From Porogramme epimiltina (Eukaryota > Basidiomycota > Agaricomycetes > Polyporales > Polyporaceae): 64,000 nucleotides of DNA. The stretch lies in contig FTLJ01001177.1 in NCBI GenBank assembly GCA_900155495.1, positions 1 to 64,000 on the forward strand, given 5' to 3'. The position numbers and the translations under genes were made by a program. Positions 54,219 through 64,000 of the stretch are shown in pieces. Within the stretch, counting starts at the first letter, position 1. Each line of letters begins with the position of its first letter. The notes beneath the pieces were generated by a model. The model was given only the letters and a program-made list of their open reading frames with translations. It was not told the DNA's origin and ran no database searches.

Positions 54219-56513
54219 CTACTGCTTCCTTCCGCCAAGCTCGGAGTAGAGAACATCACCGTAAGATGCCTTGGCACCCGTGCGTGCTTTCTTGAAGTGG
54301 TCGGAGATGAGGAATGCGACATCTGAATGGCTGATTAGGTCAAATGTACAGAGAATAGGTCTGAACATTGCACATACCGAGGGACTGCTCGAAATTGAGC
54401 CGTGGGTCACAGAACGACTGGTAAATGAGAAGATACACCAGGTGAGCTAGGGCAAGGTTTGATGATCTGGATCTACGAACCTGGTATCTCAGGGGCAGGT
54501 GGTCCTCACTCAGGCCCATGCTCCCACCAAGGCACTCAGTGACGCTGAACCCGTCGTCGGCCAGCTCCCCTGTGAACTCGAGACTGACACCGTTCAGCTG
54601 CGAGTCACATTCCGTGTGCACTCGGATGCACGACGTCAGTTCGCTGATGATCGTGCCGAAGTTGCGCGTCTTGAGCCCAGAAGAGGAAGTGAGGGTGCTG
54701 CGGGGCGCGAGTGAGTGATAGTTCCGACAGCGGCAGGAGGATAGAAACGCGCACTTTCCGTGCATGGGGTCGCAGATCCAGATGACCGGGTGCCCTGAGG
54801 CCTGTACTGCACGGATATGTCCTGGAAGATGCTCCTCCACCTGATCCATGTGAATAGGTTATTCGGGGTGCAATTTTCAGTGCTTACCTTTCCTGCGCCG
54901 TAGCGAGTGATCAAAGTAACCTTGCCGCTCTCGCGGTCCGGGTTAACAACTGCGCCGAACCCACAGTCAGCGTCAACGCACACAGGACCGGTGATAGACC
55001 TGAATATAGAACTTACTCTCCAACATCCTCACCAACTCATCCGCCTTCATCGTAGGTCCGACCTTCACTCCGATCGGGTTCCGGATCCCACGGAAGTATT
55101 CAACGTGGGCGCCGTCGAGCTGCCGCGTGCGGTCTCCAATCCACAAGAAGTGGGCCGAAGTGTTGTAGTGCACCTTCTGGGGCTGCGGCGCGGGCGCGCC
55201 GTTCGGCGTGAAAGACGCGAGGGACGACGGGATCGCAAACTCGCGCGTCATCGCCTCCTCGAAATCTAGCATCAGGCCCTCGTGACTGCGTGCAGTGTAT
55301 GCCTGTCAGTAGTGACGTGAGTGGTGTGAGAGGGGAGCGCACGGACCTGGTATAGAAATCCACTTCGCCGAGCGCGCCGCGCCCGCCGCCTTGCTCGTAG
55401 CTGATGATGTCCTTCCCAATGCCGATGGTGCGCGTAAATTCGAGCGCGTCGGACAGCCCTTCCGTAATGCGCTCGAATTCCTCGCTTCACGGTCCGATGA
55501 GTACGGCGAGGAAGTGCTAGAACGCGCGCGCAAGGTGCTCACCGCAGCGCTGGGGAGCGAACGTGGCTGAGTGACCAGTCCTTAGGATGATGTAGAGAAG
55601 CGAATCCGGACGTTAACAGGCTCCGAACATGGTTGAGGGTGGTGGTAGAGTGGAAGTAAGCACTGCGCCCAGGTAACATGTGAGACAAGAAGAGCTTAAT
55701 TGTGACAAGCCTTCCGTACCTGAGCATCCGGTTGGGATCCGGAATGCGATCATCTGGGTCAAGGCTGAAGAAAGGAATGAGAAAGCCGTTTTGGGAGAGC
55801 GAAAACGCTATCTTACCCGTTAACATTGTCTCCTCTACGAGTTATGAGTAAGGTTCTGCTCAAAAAGTCTAGGCGAAGCCTACCTGAAGCTCATGACAAC
55901 GCGATCTCCGACTTTTTCGGTAGGACTACTTCTGGGCTTTGCATACTGTCCTGCAATGCGGCCAATGCGAACGACAGGGAGACGCGTGCCCCAGATGACA
56001 ATGAGGGAGAAAGACAAGATGAGACCAATTTTATTCGAGATATTTTCCTGCAAAGAGGGTAAGGCGGATGCATGATCCTGTGAGGTAGGGGCATGACTGA
56101 CATGAGTGCAAGCATCGAAACTCTCAGCACAGTCCCCCGCGTGAAGGAGGAATGCCTTGTTCTTTTGCACTTGACTAAGTTGCGTCCTGAGCCGCTCAAT
56201 CTGTAAAAGTGTTATTTCATGAATAGGGATGAAGAGACTGTGCATACCTCAGAAGGTGACACAAGAGGCGGCAACGTTCTGATCTTCCCGAGGACCCTGC
56301 GGATGGCGTTGGGTGAGAAGCATGGTGACGTCGCAGCATTCCGCTCACTTCTCCAGAATCTCTCTGTCTGGATAGACTACATTCTGTAACATAGCGCATC
56401 ATTAACGTCTTGCACCTCCGTATGCAGTAGCAAGAAACATCCCGATGACTCACCTGTGCGGCGGTCTTTGCCCTCCATGAGGTTGGAGACCAAGTTCCTG
56501 CTGCCTCAGTCAT
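54219..56513 (-). CDS. Class II 3-deoxy-7-phosphoheptulonate (DAHP) synthase
   Basis: Fifteen exons: 56513-56454, 56383-56349, 56296-56248, 56200-56102, 56047-55884, 55834-55817, 55764-55720, 55662-55543, 55484-55347, 55285-55017, 54949-54888, 54840-54755, 54697-54481, 54417-54378, 54322-54219, giving 501 aa with every phase closing. It condenses phosphoenolpyruvate and erythrose 4-phosphate, the first step of the shikimate pathway. Class II hallmarks: TWSPTSWR at the start, LPPLVSPSEI, FLLHAGDCAESF, GQYAKPRSSPTE, GDNVNG, DWSLSHVRSPALR, FLWIGDRTRQLDGAHVEYFRGI, VTLITRYGAGK, WICDPMHGN, EFTGELADDGFSVTECLGGS and DPRLNFEQSLDVAFLI. Exon 6 is only 18 nt and encodes the GDNVNG core. Fungal class II enzymes occur beside class I and may respond differently to aromatic amino acids. 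Confidence 0.95.
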
Positions 56514-56574
56514 GTCGGAAACTCGACGAAAGAGGATAGGGAGTGTGTTAGATGACGCCCCCACTGGTTTGGGG

Positions 56575-56582
56575 TTTTTATA
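56575..56582 (-). promoter_or_regulatory. TATA box of the DAHP synthase gene
   Basis: On the coding strand this reads TATAAAAA, 62 bp upstream of the start codon. It is the clearest TATA box in the window. Confidence 0.6.
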
Positions 56583-57516
56583 CAGCCGGACCGCCTGCTA
56601 AATTAGTGGCGAGCTGAGGTGAGATGACTGGGGAAATCAAGCGTCGCTGGGCGCCTTTAGATCGCAAACTCCGATCTGATCTCCATGTCTCTGCCATCTT
56701 ATCTAATCGGCCGACGCAGTAGATTTCGTGGCGTTGAAAGCGGCGCCGTGCCGCTCTGAAGCCTGAACCGCCTCGTCACCGCGCCCTCAGCGGTGTGTAC
56801 CCATATGGCCCCGTGTGTAGTGCGCCGAAACCGTGTGCCTTGGGAAGACTAGTGTCGGCGCGGACGTAGCGGACTTAGGTTGAAATCACCGCACCGGAGG
56901 TGGATGTTCCCATGCACCTTGTTTCTTAACTGTGCCTAGTCTCTCACCGGAAGTTCAATCCCCCTCGGGGGACATCAATAAGTGCGATCTGGCGGGGTTA
57001 TCTCATTATGGCCTCCCATGAGAGAGCTCTTCTCGATGGGCAGGAGGTCTCTGCACGCTCCGTTGAGTTTCCCTCCCGGAACAGGCAATGATCTGGTGGT
57101 CCTACATACATACAGTAGTTCAAGGCCAGTTCCTCAGGGATACGAGGCTATGATATCTCAGGTAAGCGTTGTTAGGTACATCAAACCCATTTGGCTGATA
57201 GTAAGGAGGTCGCAGTGACGTGGAAACGAAAACTGCGTGGTGCGGATGACACGATCATATATATATATGCAATGCACAACGCCGGGGAAGGCTATACTTC
57301 TTTCACCTATATGATGACAAAACGGACGAGCTCATGGCGCTCGTTGCGCTTTGTAGACGCGGACAATAGGTTAACATGGCTTTCTACCAATAGCGCTTTT
57401 CGACCAAGTGTGGTCTTTTGGTCGTCTAGATCTATTCTTACCGGCAGAATCGCATTGCAGTCATCAGAGTCCCACACAGTATCGTACACTAATGTAACTG
57501 GTAAACAAATCTAGTG
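56583..57516. other. Intergenic region without a supported gene
   Basis: About 0.9 kb, including a short (AT)n run at 57256-57268. Open frames at 56982-57218 and 57191-57514 lack recognisable content. Confidence 0.45.
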
Positions 57517-58663
57517 CTATATGAAGCGCGGCCATCCTCCGTGACCCCCATCAATTCTATCTGCCCATTCCATTTCGATCCTCCTGGTCCATTCACGTTC
57601 TGCACACCATGGCACGCTATCTTCTATCTTACGCGGCTCGTACAAAAATACATCCACACCCACCGGTGCTCGCTTTCGGACATTCGCCAAGTCAGTGTAG
57701 AATCTTGAGAAACGCGAACGATCTTCCTCTCGGCCCCCAGAAGAAGCTGGGCGTGGACATGGTTCCACAGCGATACGGCAGATGCGTGGCTGGGGTCTCT
57801 TGTTGCGGTCGATCTCTGCCAATCCAAAGTATGATCGTCAGAGTTTAACGTCAGATACCGCATTATCAGGGAGACCTGCCTATCATCGATGTAAGCCATT
57901 CTTTGGCCTCATCCTGTGGCTGCACATGAGACAGACGAATACTTGCGATCCTCGGGGTGATCTCCGCCCACTTCTTTATCGTGCGTGGAACATTCATGTT
58001 CTGGACGGCGACGAGGTGTAGCCGCGTAAGCCTGGGGAACATGCGCGAGTGCGATGCGCCCACTTGCACGTTCTCGAACTGGTCCGCGCCGTTTCGTATC
58101 ACAGTCATCTCTCTGAGGCTCTCCAACGGTCGCCCTCCCATGCGCATGGAACAGTGGAGAAAGCTGGAGAGCGGAAGTCCTATATCCGCAAATGCGAAGC
58201 TTTCCAGAGTCGGACCGAGGAGGCAGAGTATGTCGAATAGCTCTTCAATCGTACCCCCGTCGGGGTCGCGTCGCCGCAGTCGCCGCGCAGCGCTCGGTCC
58301 TGGGAGAGAGTCGGAATCATCGCTCTCCGAGGCGATTGGGGCGTGGGCCTGCCACAAGCGCGATCGCGCGCCGGAAGTAGGGGTCTTCGCAGACGGGAGG
58401 AGGACCAGGAGGTGGCGCACAATAGGAGCGTAGCCTTTCCCCTCGGCCTCCACAGAGGCTCGGTCTGCCTTGTACGCTTTGAGGAAGGATGCGACACTGC
58501 ACCACCTGCGTAGCGCGACGGAGTGGAGCCGGATTGGGCGGGCAGCGTTGCGGATAGCACTTGAAACGAGGGACAGGTGAGCACCGGTGCGCCCCCCGTC
58601 GGTGCATGCAAGGACGAAGATCTGGTGGAGAGTTTCGACTGGGAGATGTTCCATGCAAGGCAA
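57517..58663 (-). CDS. F-box-like protein, tandem pair member 1
   Basis: Two exons: 58663-57880 and 57815-57517, giving 360 aa. The N-terminal F-box-like segment is LPVETLHQIFVLACTDGGRTGAHLSLVSSAIRNAARPIRLHSVAL. A leucine-rich middle follows (LLGPTLESFAFAD, MFPRLTRLHLVAVQ). Exon 2 contains RICRIAVEPCPRP and RAPVGVDVFLYEPR, which parallel the end of the neighbour at 59141. The intron (64 nt) needs a GC donor (G|GCAGGT); no GT donor gives an open frame in phase. The neighbour has its intron at the homologous place and in the same phase, which supports this. Probably an SCF substrate adaptor; target unknown. Confidence 0.8.
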
Positions 58664-59140
58664 CGTCGTCGGAGCGAGGTACTAAGTGCAGTTCAAGCGG
58701 AAGATGGGTAGGTGCGTTTGAGCTGGGGCGATAAGGAGGACTCAAGAGGTCGGAGTCAGTGCGGGTGTGCGGCGCTCAGGCTGCGCTGGGTGTGTGGAGC
58801 GGCAGTCCCCGTCTCCGACATGAGTGCACACGCAGACGCAGCGTGGCAGGCGTCCAAGGTGGTCGACCAAGCTGATTTCGGATCCACACGGTCCGTGCGC
58901 GCCTCAAGACACCAAATGCTGTGCAATTCGTGTCTAGTCTAGGAAAGGTAATACAACCACCCAAAGGCTCCATGAAATAAATAAACAACATAGCTCTAGC
59001 TCGACCCTAATAAATACGTAGGAGAGGCGCATCTATCTCTATAACGTCATTTTCAAAATGTGTTCTTCGCTAGTATCTCCGAATGATCCAAACTGAGGGC
59101 ATGGCCAGGGCAAACGGGCACTGTCGCCTGCCGTCTCCGA
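58664..59140. other. Intergenic region between the two F-box-like genes
   Basis: About 480 bp on the shared minus strand, holding the promoter of pair member 1 and the terminator of member 2. Nothing else is evident. Confidence 0.45.
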
Positions 59141-60304
59141 TTAACGAATCCTTCTGGCATCTACGCCGCCGGCCCAGAAGCCCGGCCCACCGCTGACTCC
59201 CTCGAGCCAGCCCTGCCTGAGATTGACAGAGTGCTGTGCACCAGTGTCATAGTTGGACTCGAGGAATCGGACCGCGGTCGTGGCTCGCCCACGCCTTCCG
59301 AGGTCTGCGATCGCGCGCATAAGCTCGCGCCGCTGCCCTTCCACCATCGGCGGCTCGACTCTCCCCGGAGGCGGGGCAGGGAAGGGCTGGACGATCAGGA
59401 GGCGCATCCTCGGGAAGACGGGATCATAGTTCCTGGGTCGGTCACCTACGCCGTGTCGATTCGTAAGCACCCGGATTAGACCGTTCGCACCCGCAGCGCG
59501 AGAACACTCACCAAATGTCTCCCGCAGACCCGGCCCGACCCTTGCTGGAGCGTCGGAGATGCGTATCTTGACCGTGCGCGGCGCAAGCTCCGTCCAGTGA
59601 CAGAAGAGATGCTCCAAGCTGTGGTCCAGCACGCCCATCGCGATGTGCAGACATTCCAGCCGCGGGAAAAGCGGTCTCGGGAGCGCGGGCGCGCCCACAG
59701 TCGGGATGTCGACGCCTTGCATGCGCGCGATGGTGAGGTCCCTGAGGACGGGGAACTGCGCGCAGCCCGCGAAGAGCGTCGTGTGGGCGTACGTCGTCGC
59801 GAGGGCCAACGTTAGGAGGTCTGGAGCGACAAAGCGGAGGAGTGCGGGGAGCGGCGCGAGAGTGCTCGCCCGACCGCGGCCCGGAGCGAGGGTCATTGCG
59901 GAGAAGGCATGATCGAGGTCGTTGTCCGTGTCGTCATGCTCGTACACCTTGCGCCGCAGCATCTCGCGATGCGACATGACGTAGAGGTGCCTGACCTTGG
60001 GGTAGCTCGCCGGAGAGCGCGACCTCGCGACGCTGGCCCGGACGTGCTGGTATTGAGCGGTGAAGGCGGCGACTTGGGCGAGTCCGGTGAGGGCCACCGA
60101 ATGGTACCGAACCGGGAACACTTCGTTGCGGAATGTGTTTGACACAGCGGAGAGTGAGCAGCCCGTGCGGCCACCATCCGAGCAGGCGTGGATGAAAATC
60201 TGCTGTCGAAGCTCCACGGGCAAGTCCTGGATGCGAGCGAATGCACGAGGGCGACGAGCTGTGGGGTGAGTGTTACGATGCATGTTGACTGGTGGATGAT
60301 CCAC
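59141..60304 (-). CDS. F-box-like protein, tandem pair member 2
   Basis: Two exons: 60304-59512 and 59445-59141, giving 365 aa. The 66-nt intron (GTGAGT, branch GCTTAC, CGTAG) is a multiple of three with no stop, so an unspliced 387-aa form is also readable. The N-terminal F-box-like segment is IQDLPVELRQQIFIHACSDGGRTGCSLSAVSNTFRNEVFPVRYHSVAL in parts. The centre is Leu-rich (LLTLALATTY, LFPRLECLHIAMG) and the last exon holds RMRLLIVQPFPAPP and TTAVRFLESNYD. The order and spacing of blocks match pair member 1, so the two arose by tandem duplication. Function is unknown beyond the inferred link to ubiquitin ligases. Confidence 0.85.
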   Translation of the reverse strand: MDHPPVNMHRNTHPTARRPRAFARIQDLPVELRQQIFIHACSDGGRTGCSLSAVSNTFRNEVFPVRYHSVALTGLAQVAAFTAQYQHVRASVARSRSPASYPKVRHLYVMSHREMLRRKVYEHDDTDNDLDHAFSAMTLAPGRGRASTLAPLPALLRFVAPDLLTLALATTYAHTTLFAGCAQFPVLRDLTIARMQGVDIPTVGAPALPRPLFPRLECLHIAMGVLDHSLEHLFCHWTELAPRTVKIRISDAPARVGPGLRETFGECSRAAGANGLIRVLTNRHGVGDRPRNYDPVFPRMRLLIVQPFPAPPPGRVEPPMVEGQRRELMRAIADLGRRGRATTAVRFLESNYDTGAQHSVNLRQGWLEGVSGGPGFWAGGVDARRIR

Positions 60305-60321
60305 GAAGAATCATACCAGAG

Positions 60322-60330
60322 CATATATAT
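60322..60330 (-). promoter_or_regulatory. AT-rich TATA-like element of F-box-like pair member 2
   Basis: CATATATAT on the plus strand lies 18-26 bp upstream of the first ATG. This is very close to the start, so either the leader is extremely short or translation begins at a later ATG such as the in-frame Met8 codon. Confidence 0.35.
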
Positions 60331-62483
60331 TACTGCCCGCCGCTCCGCGTCTTGAAGAAGGCAGAGAGCGTCGGTGCATAGCCGAAAATTGCATCATACC
60401 CGCAAGAGGACGCCTGGAACTGAGACGTTCAAACTCTCAACACGATCATGAAAGCTCGCTAGGGCGTGTGTGACTCAAGGTGTTTGTGGCGGAGAACGAC
60501 AATGATCATTGAGTGAAGGACAGCTTTGGCGGCGGCTACCACACGATAGCTCTACGCCGGTAGTACATTCCGTGTTGCGCACTGCCAAACAGAGAGTGCC
60601 ATCAGCTTTCCCGAGGAGAGACGGATCGCAATTTTGGTGTGATATCTTTGGTCAAGTATACATCTTGTCCGGAAGGTAACGACATTGCATTGCATTGTGG
60701 ACGGTGGCAGAGAACGCGATGCCCTGATTTCCGATTAGCGTGACCTTATCCAGAAGAAACACAGAATGAAGATGCACGAACCGGAATACTGTCGCCTTTG
60801 CTCAGCCCACAGTTCAAGCATTCGAGACATGCAAAAGGGTCGCATCGGAGTCAGCAGAATTAGGAGTATACATTCCACTTCTCGCGAGAATCTATGTACC
60901 GAGAATAAGCTGTGGGAACTTGAAGCCTAAGTGAAGTTGTCACATACTGATATGATAGTGGACGCCTTTGAAGGCATGGGCCGGAACAGAGTTTCGTTGG
61001 TTTCAGCCCAGGAAGCTTCATGGTCTCCCACCGTGCCTCTCGCCTTCGCCCGGTCACCTGAGATTGCGTGTTTGTTTACTCTACAGGCTAACTCTGATGT
61101 CGGCGCCATTCGGGTTCACGCCGTCCTGACGTGTGATTTGTGCATAAACTCCATGGGAGATCTGCGACGTAAAAAAACACTATCAAACGTGAGTTTCCGC
61201 CTCAACTGACAGGGGAGAATGTGGTACGACCTCGGGGCCATGCACCATTCTCAACCCGATGGTTCCCACGTGGGCCAAACATCCACGAACAAGGTCGGCG
61301 TGGGGGCGGCGACCGTCGATACCGAAAATCACGGACATGGTCGGTATGCATGGGTGTGATCAACGGGCGTCGGTGACCAATGGTCAGGCACGGGGTGCGA
61401 AGGGTGCGCTTCCGTCGGAGAACTTCGGAGCATAGCACGTCCCGTATAGTTCATCGGGCCAAAACCGAGGCCGGTGAAGCTGAGATGTGCATCTCACGTG
61501 GCAAGTGAGCCAACGAGAGTGTTTGCATGTTTGTCTTCGTGTATGCGCGAAACAGTCGTACACAATCAGTATAGAAGACCGAGGGCGCTTTGAATTCTTT
61601 ACCTGTGTAATTCTGCTACGTTTTGCCGGCTCCTGTGTGGGCCGGTGGTTGCGGAGCGCGTTGGCACCCGATTCCCGCCCCCGAGGTCCTTATTCCCACT
61701 TCATCCAAGTAGCTTCTCGGCCCTGTTTCATGGCCACGGTATCTAAAGTGGTTCTCGCATCCGGAAAGGTGGTCTACGAATTCAGCGACTGGGTCGGATG
61801 TGGACGACACTTTCACGTTAGCCTACAGTGATACCTGAAGCAGATAATGTTGTCAGTATTGACATGGTTGGTGATGAGACCAAACCATAGTAACTGGATT
61901 AGCTCAGAGCACAAACTAAGGCTGTAGTAGAGGTTATTAGGATAATGAACTTGAGCGGAACTTGCCAACGTGTCGTCGATCATATAGCGCCCAAGAAGGT
62001 AAATCTATCAAATGCTTATCTTATCGCGGTCTCTAAGGGGGCTGTGGGCGCTTGTAGCTTCTGCTCTGTTCCGTTTCACTTTGTTCCTCTGACTAGTCAT
62101 GAATCCGGAAGATGGTCATAGTCCACCCTCTAATTTTGAACATGATCACTTGATACAACACGGGTACTCCTGAAATACACTGGCGGCCCGCGGACACACT
62201 CAGCGGGCTAGCGGTCCGCCTACAGATCCGCCTTCAACAAACCTAACTCCGTATGGGGGAAACTCAAAAGGTCTGGTGCTGTTAGTAAACACTACCCGCT
62301 CTGTCATGAGTGTCGCTCACATATTTACATACTTTGTACACGATAGCCTACTAGGAGTAGCAGATCGTCACCTGATAGTTGCATGGTCCCCATCGGAGCT
62401 CAGCGAGCTTCCTACTCAACGTAATCTTCTCTTCTGTATTGAAACTTTCTCCTTTGGAGGCTTCTTTACGAGTTTCCCGTCGC
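60331..62483. other. Intergenic region without a supported gene
   Basis: About 2.15 kb between divergent genes. Short open frames (for example 61487-61831 plus) have no recognisable content. A promoter for the F-box-like gene should lie at the left end and one for the CE15 gene at the right. Confidence 0.45.
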
Positions 62484-62490
62484 ATATAAG
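62484..62490 (+). promoter_or_regulatory. TATA box of the CE15-like esterase gene
   Basis: ATATAAG lies about 50 bp upstream of the start codon. Genes for secreted lignocellulose-active enzymes are usually inducible and often carry TATA boxes. Confidence 0.5.
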
Positions 62491-62537
62491 GGTGGTATGA
62501 TTCAAAATTTTGCGATATTACCGTTCTCCAGCTTACC

Positions 62538-63983
62538 ATGTACATCACAGACCTCCTCTCCCTCTTACATATCGCCGTGGTAGCACTTGCTGGCACCGCA
62601 GCCGCTCAAAGCTGTGCCCCCCTCCCAGCCAAGTTACCGCAGCCGTCCGACCTCCCTATCATCAGCACCCTTCCGGATCCATTCACGTTCCACCTGTCAA
62701 ACCGCCGTGTCGGTTCTGTGGCCGATTGGGAATGCCGTCGGGCGGAGCTCAAGACGCTCGTCCAGGAGTACCTTTATGGCTACTACCCCGACCGCGCCCT
62801 CGAGGCCGTTCGCGCGTCCCGACACGAGAATAACCTCACCATCACTGTATCAACCGGGGGAAAGTCCGCCAGCTTCCTCGCCAATATCACGTTCCCGACA
62901 GCAGCGCAAGGTTCGCAAAACCGCACGCAGGGCGCCTCACTCGCGGCCAGCCGTGTCCCGGTCGTCATCGCCGCGGGCACATACCTCGCCCCCGTCAATA
63001 TCACGCCCTTCCTCGAGTCTGGCGTCGCAGTTGCGCAGTTCGACGTGAACACAATCGCAAACGACTCTGCGACGCGCGTCGGAGCATTTTGGGACCTCTA
63101 TGCGGACCGCGACATCGGTCCGTACTTGACTGTCAAAGCTAAATGCGTATGGGCTCCCTGATCCCCGGACTCATCTTTGCAGGCGTCATGACGGCCTGGG
63201 CGTGGGCCGAACATCGAATTCTAGACGCGATCGAACAAGTTGTGCCAGAAGTTGATGCCGCCCGCGTCGGCGTCGTGGGGTGCTCGCGCTACGGAAAGAC
63301 TGCGCTCGCTGCTGCAATTTTCGACGAAAGGGTGAGCGTCCACAAATACAATGGCCTGCTTTGTTCTGCAGACGTGTCGTGACGACTAACCCCCTTTTTC
63401 GCTAGATCACGCTAGCGCTTCCCCTCTCGAGCGGTGCCGAGGGGATCGGTCCTTGGCGCTACTACTACGAGAGCCGTAAGCATCGCTTGCGTCCCACCGC
63501 TGCGACGCGTGCCCACTAGGGCCTTGTATTTTCCAGAGGGCGCCGCCGAGAAGATCGAGAACATCACGACCAAATATGGGTACTGGAGCACGATGGAGCT
63601 GTGGAAGTTCGACAACGTCACCGGAAACTCGACCCGGGTGCCGTTTGATGCGCACGAGCTCGTCGCGCTTGTGGCTCCGGTACGAACAATGTCGTCCGGT
63701 TGGGTACTTCCGATCGTTGTGGAAGCTGACGGTCTGTGTAGCGGGCGATACTCTGGGACGAGGGCCAGGAGGATTGGTGGGTGAGTCAACAGCTCCGTAC
63801 ATGGACACGGGAGTCCACAAGGAGTCTCACGATGTTCGGTGTGAACTAGACGAATCCAGAAGGTTCAATCAGTGTAGTCTATGGCGCTGCAAAGGTTATC
63901 TTCGACTGGCTTGGCGCCGGCGACAAAGTCGGCGTTCACGTGCGGCACCCGCCCGACGATCTTCATTGTGGCCAGTCAGCCTA
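62538..63983 (+). CDS. Secreted CE15 glucuronoyl-esterase-like enzyme, 3' end cut off
   Basis: Six exons seen: 62538-63117, 63183-63331, 63406-63475, 63537-63679, 63742-63780, 63850-63983; a GTATGT donor at 63984 shows it continues past the edge. The N-terminus is a signal peptide (LLSLLHIAVVALAGTAAAQ). The core reads CAPLPAKLPQPSDLPII, LVQEYLYGYYPD, VPVVIAAGTYL, MTAWAWAEHRILDAIE, VGVVGCSRYGKTALAAAIFD (nucleophile Ser in GCSRYGK), ILWDEGQEDWWTNPEGS and AAKVIFDWLGAGDKVGVHVR, ending near DDLHCG with a candidate catalytic His. CE15 enzymes cleave esters between lignin and glucuronoxylan. The usual Glu after the nucleophile strand (in an ESG motif) appears here as LSSGAEG, so the acid may come from elsewhere. 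N-glycosylation sequons are frequent. Confidence 0.9.
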
Positions 63984-64000
63984 GTATGTTTTTACGTATA

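Noticed and set aside
61898..61930. TGGATTAGCTCAGAGC looks like a tRNA A-box.
   Set aside because: No matching B-box or cloverleaf can be formed downstream.

Overview
This window is nuclear DNA of a filamentous fungus, most probably an agaricomycete basidiomycete. Genes carry many short introns (mostly 47 to 75 nt, GT-AG, with CTNAC-like branch sites), coding DNA is GC-rich, and intergenic spaces are small. The content fits: a Boi/Pob1 polarity protein, HET-domain and F-box-like genes, a CE15 esterase, and a lineage-type multigene family whose proteins begin MGQ(Y/N)W. I built the exon models by hand. In almost every model the reading phases close exactly; the exceptions are stated.

Layout. 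1-10.4 kb: TTC27/Emw1-like TPR protein (cut by the left edge), a Boi/Pob1-like SH3-SAM-PH-CH scaffold, a divergent acidic nuclear protein that may be the RNA polymerase I factor Rrn10, and mitochondrial ribosomal protein uL13m. 10.5-19 kb: the nucleoporin Nup188 and a convergent HET-domain gene. 20.3-26.7 kb: mitochondrial-type methionine aminopeptidase, TFIID subunit TAF4, and the CCCH/FG nucleoporin Nup42. 28.5-34.7 kb: a serine racemase-like PLP enzyme and a short-chain dehydrogenase, separated by 3.4 kb with no convincing gene. 35.9-43.7 kb: a head-to-tail array of four related F-box-like genes plus a decayed fragment of a fifth. 44.1-47.8 kb: RNA polymerase subunit RPB10 and a PX-domain/GH18 chitinase fusion that lacks a signal peptide. 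49.9-52.6 kb: two tiny secreted-peptide candidates and one poorly resolved gene. 53-56.5 kb: DENR/Tma22 and a 15-exon class II DAHP synthase. 57.5-60.3 kb: a pair of related F-box-like genes. 62.5 kb to the end: a secreted CE15 glucuronoyl-esterase-like enzyme that runs past the right edge.

The genes do not form one pathway. Housekeeping genes (nuclear pore, transcription, translation, shikimate entry, organelle translation) alternate with fast-evolving accessory genes (HET, F-box-like arrays, small secreted peptides, carbohydrate-active enzymes). The most notable items are the PX-GH18 fusion, the MGQ-W F-box-like array with its duplicated flanks and relic, two genes whose first coding exon is only the ATG, microexons of 9, 17 and 18 nt, and two GC-AG introns. 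I saw no rRNA, tRNA, CRISPR array or recognisable transposon.
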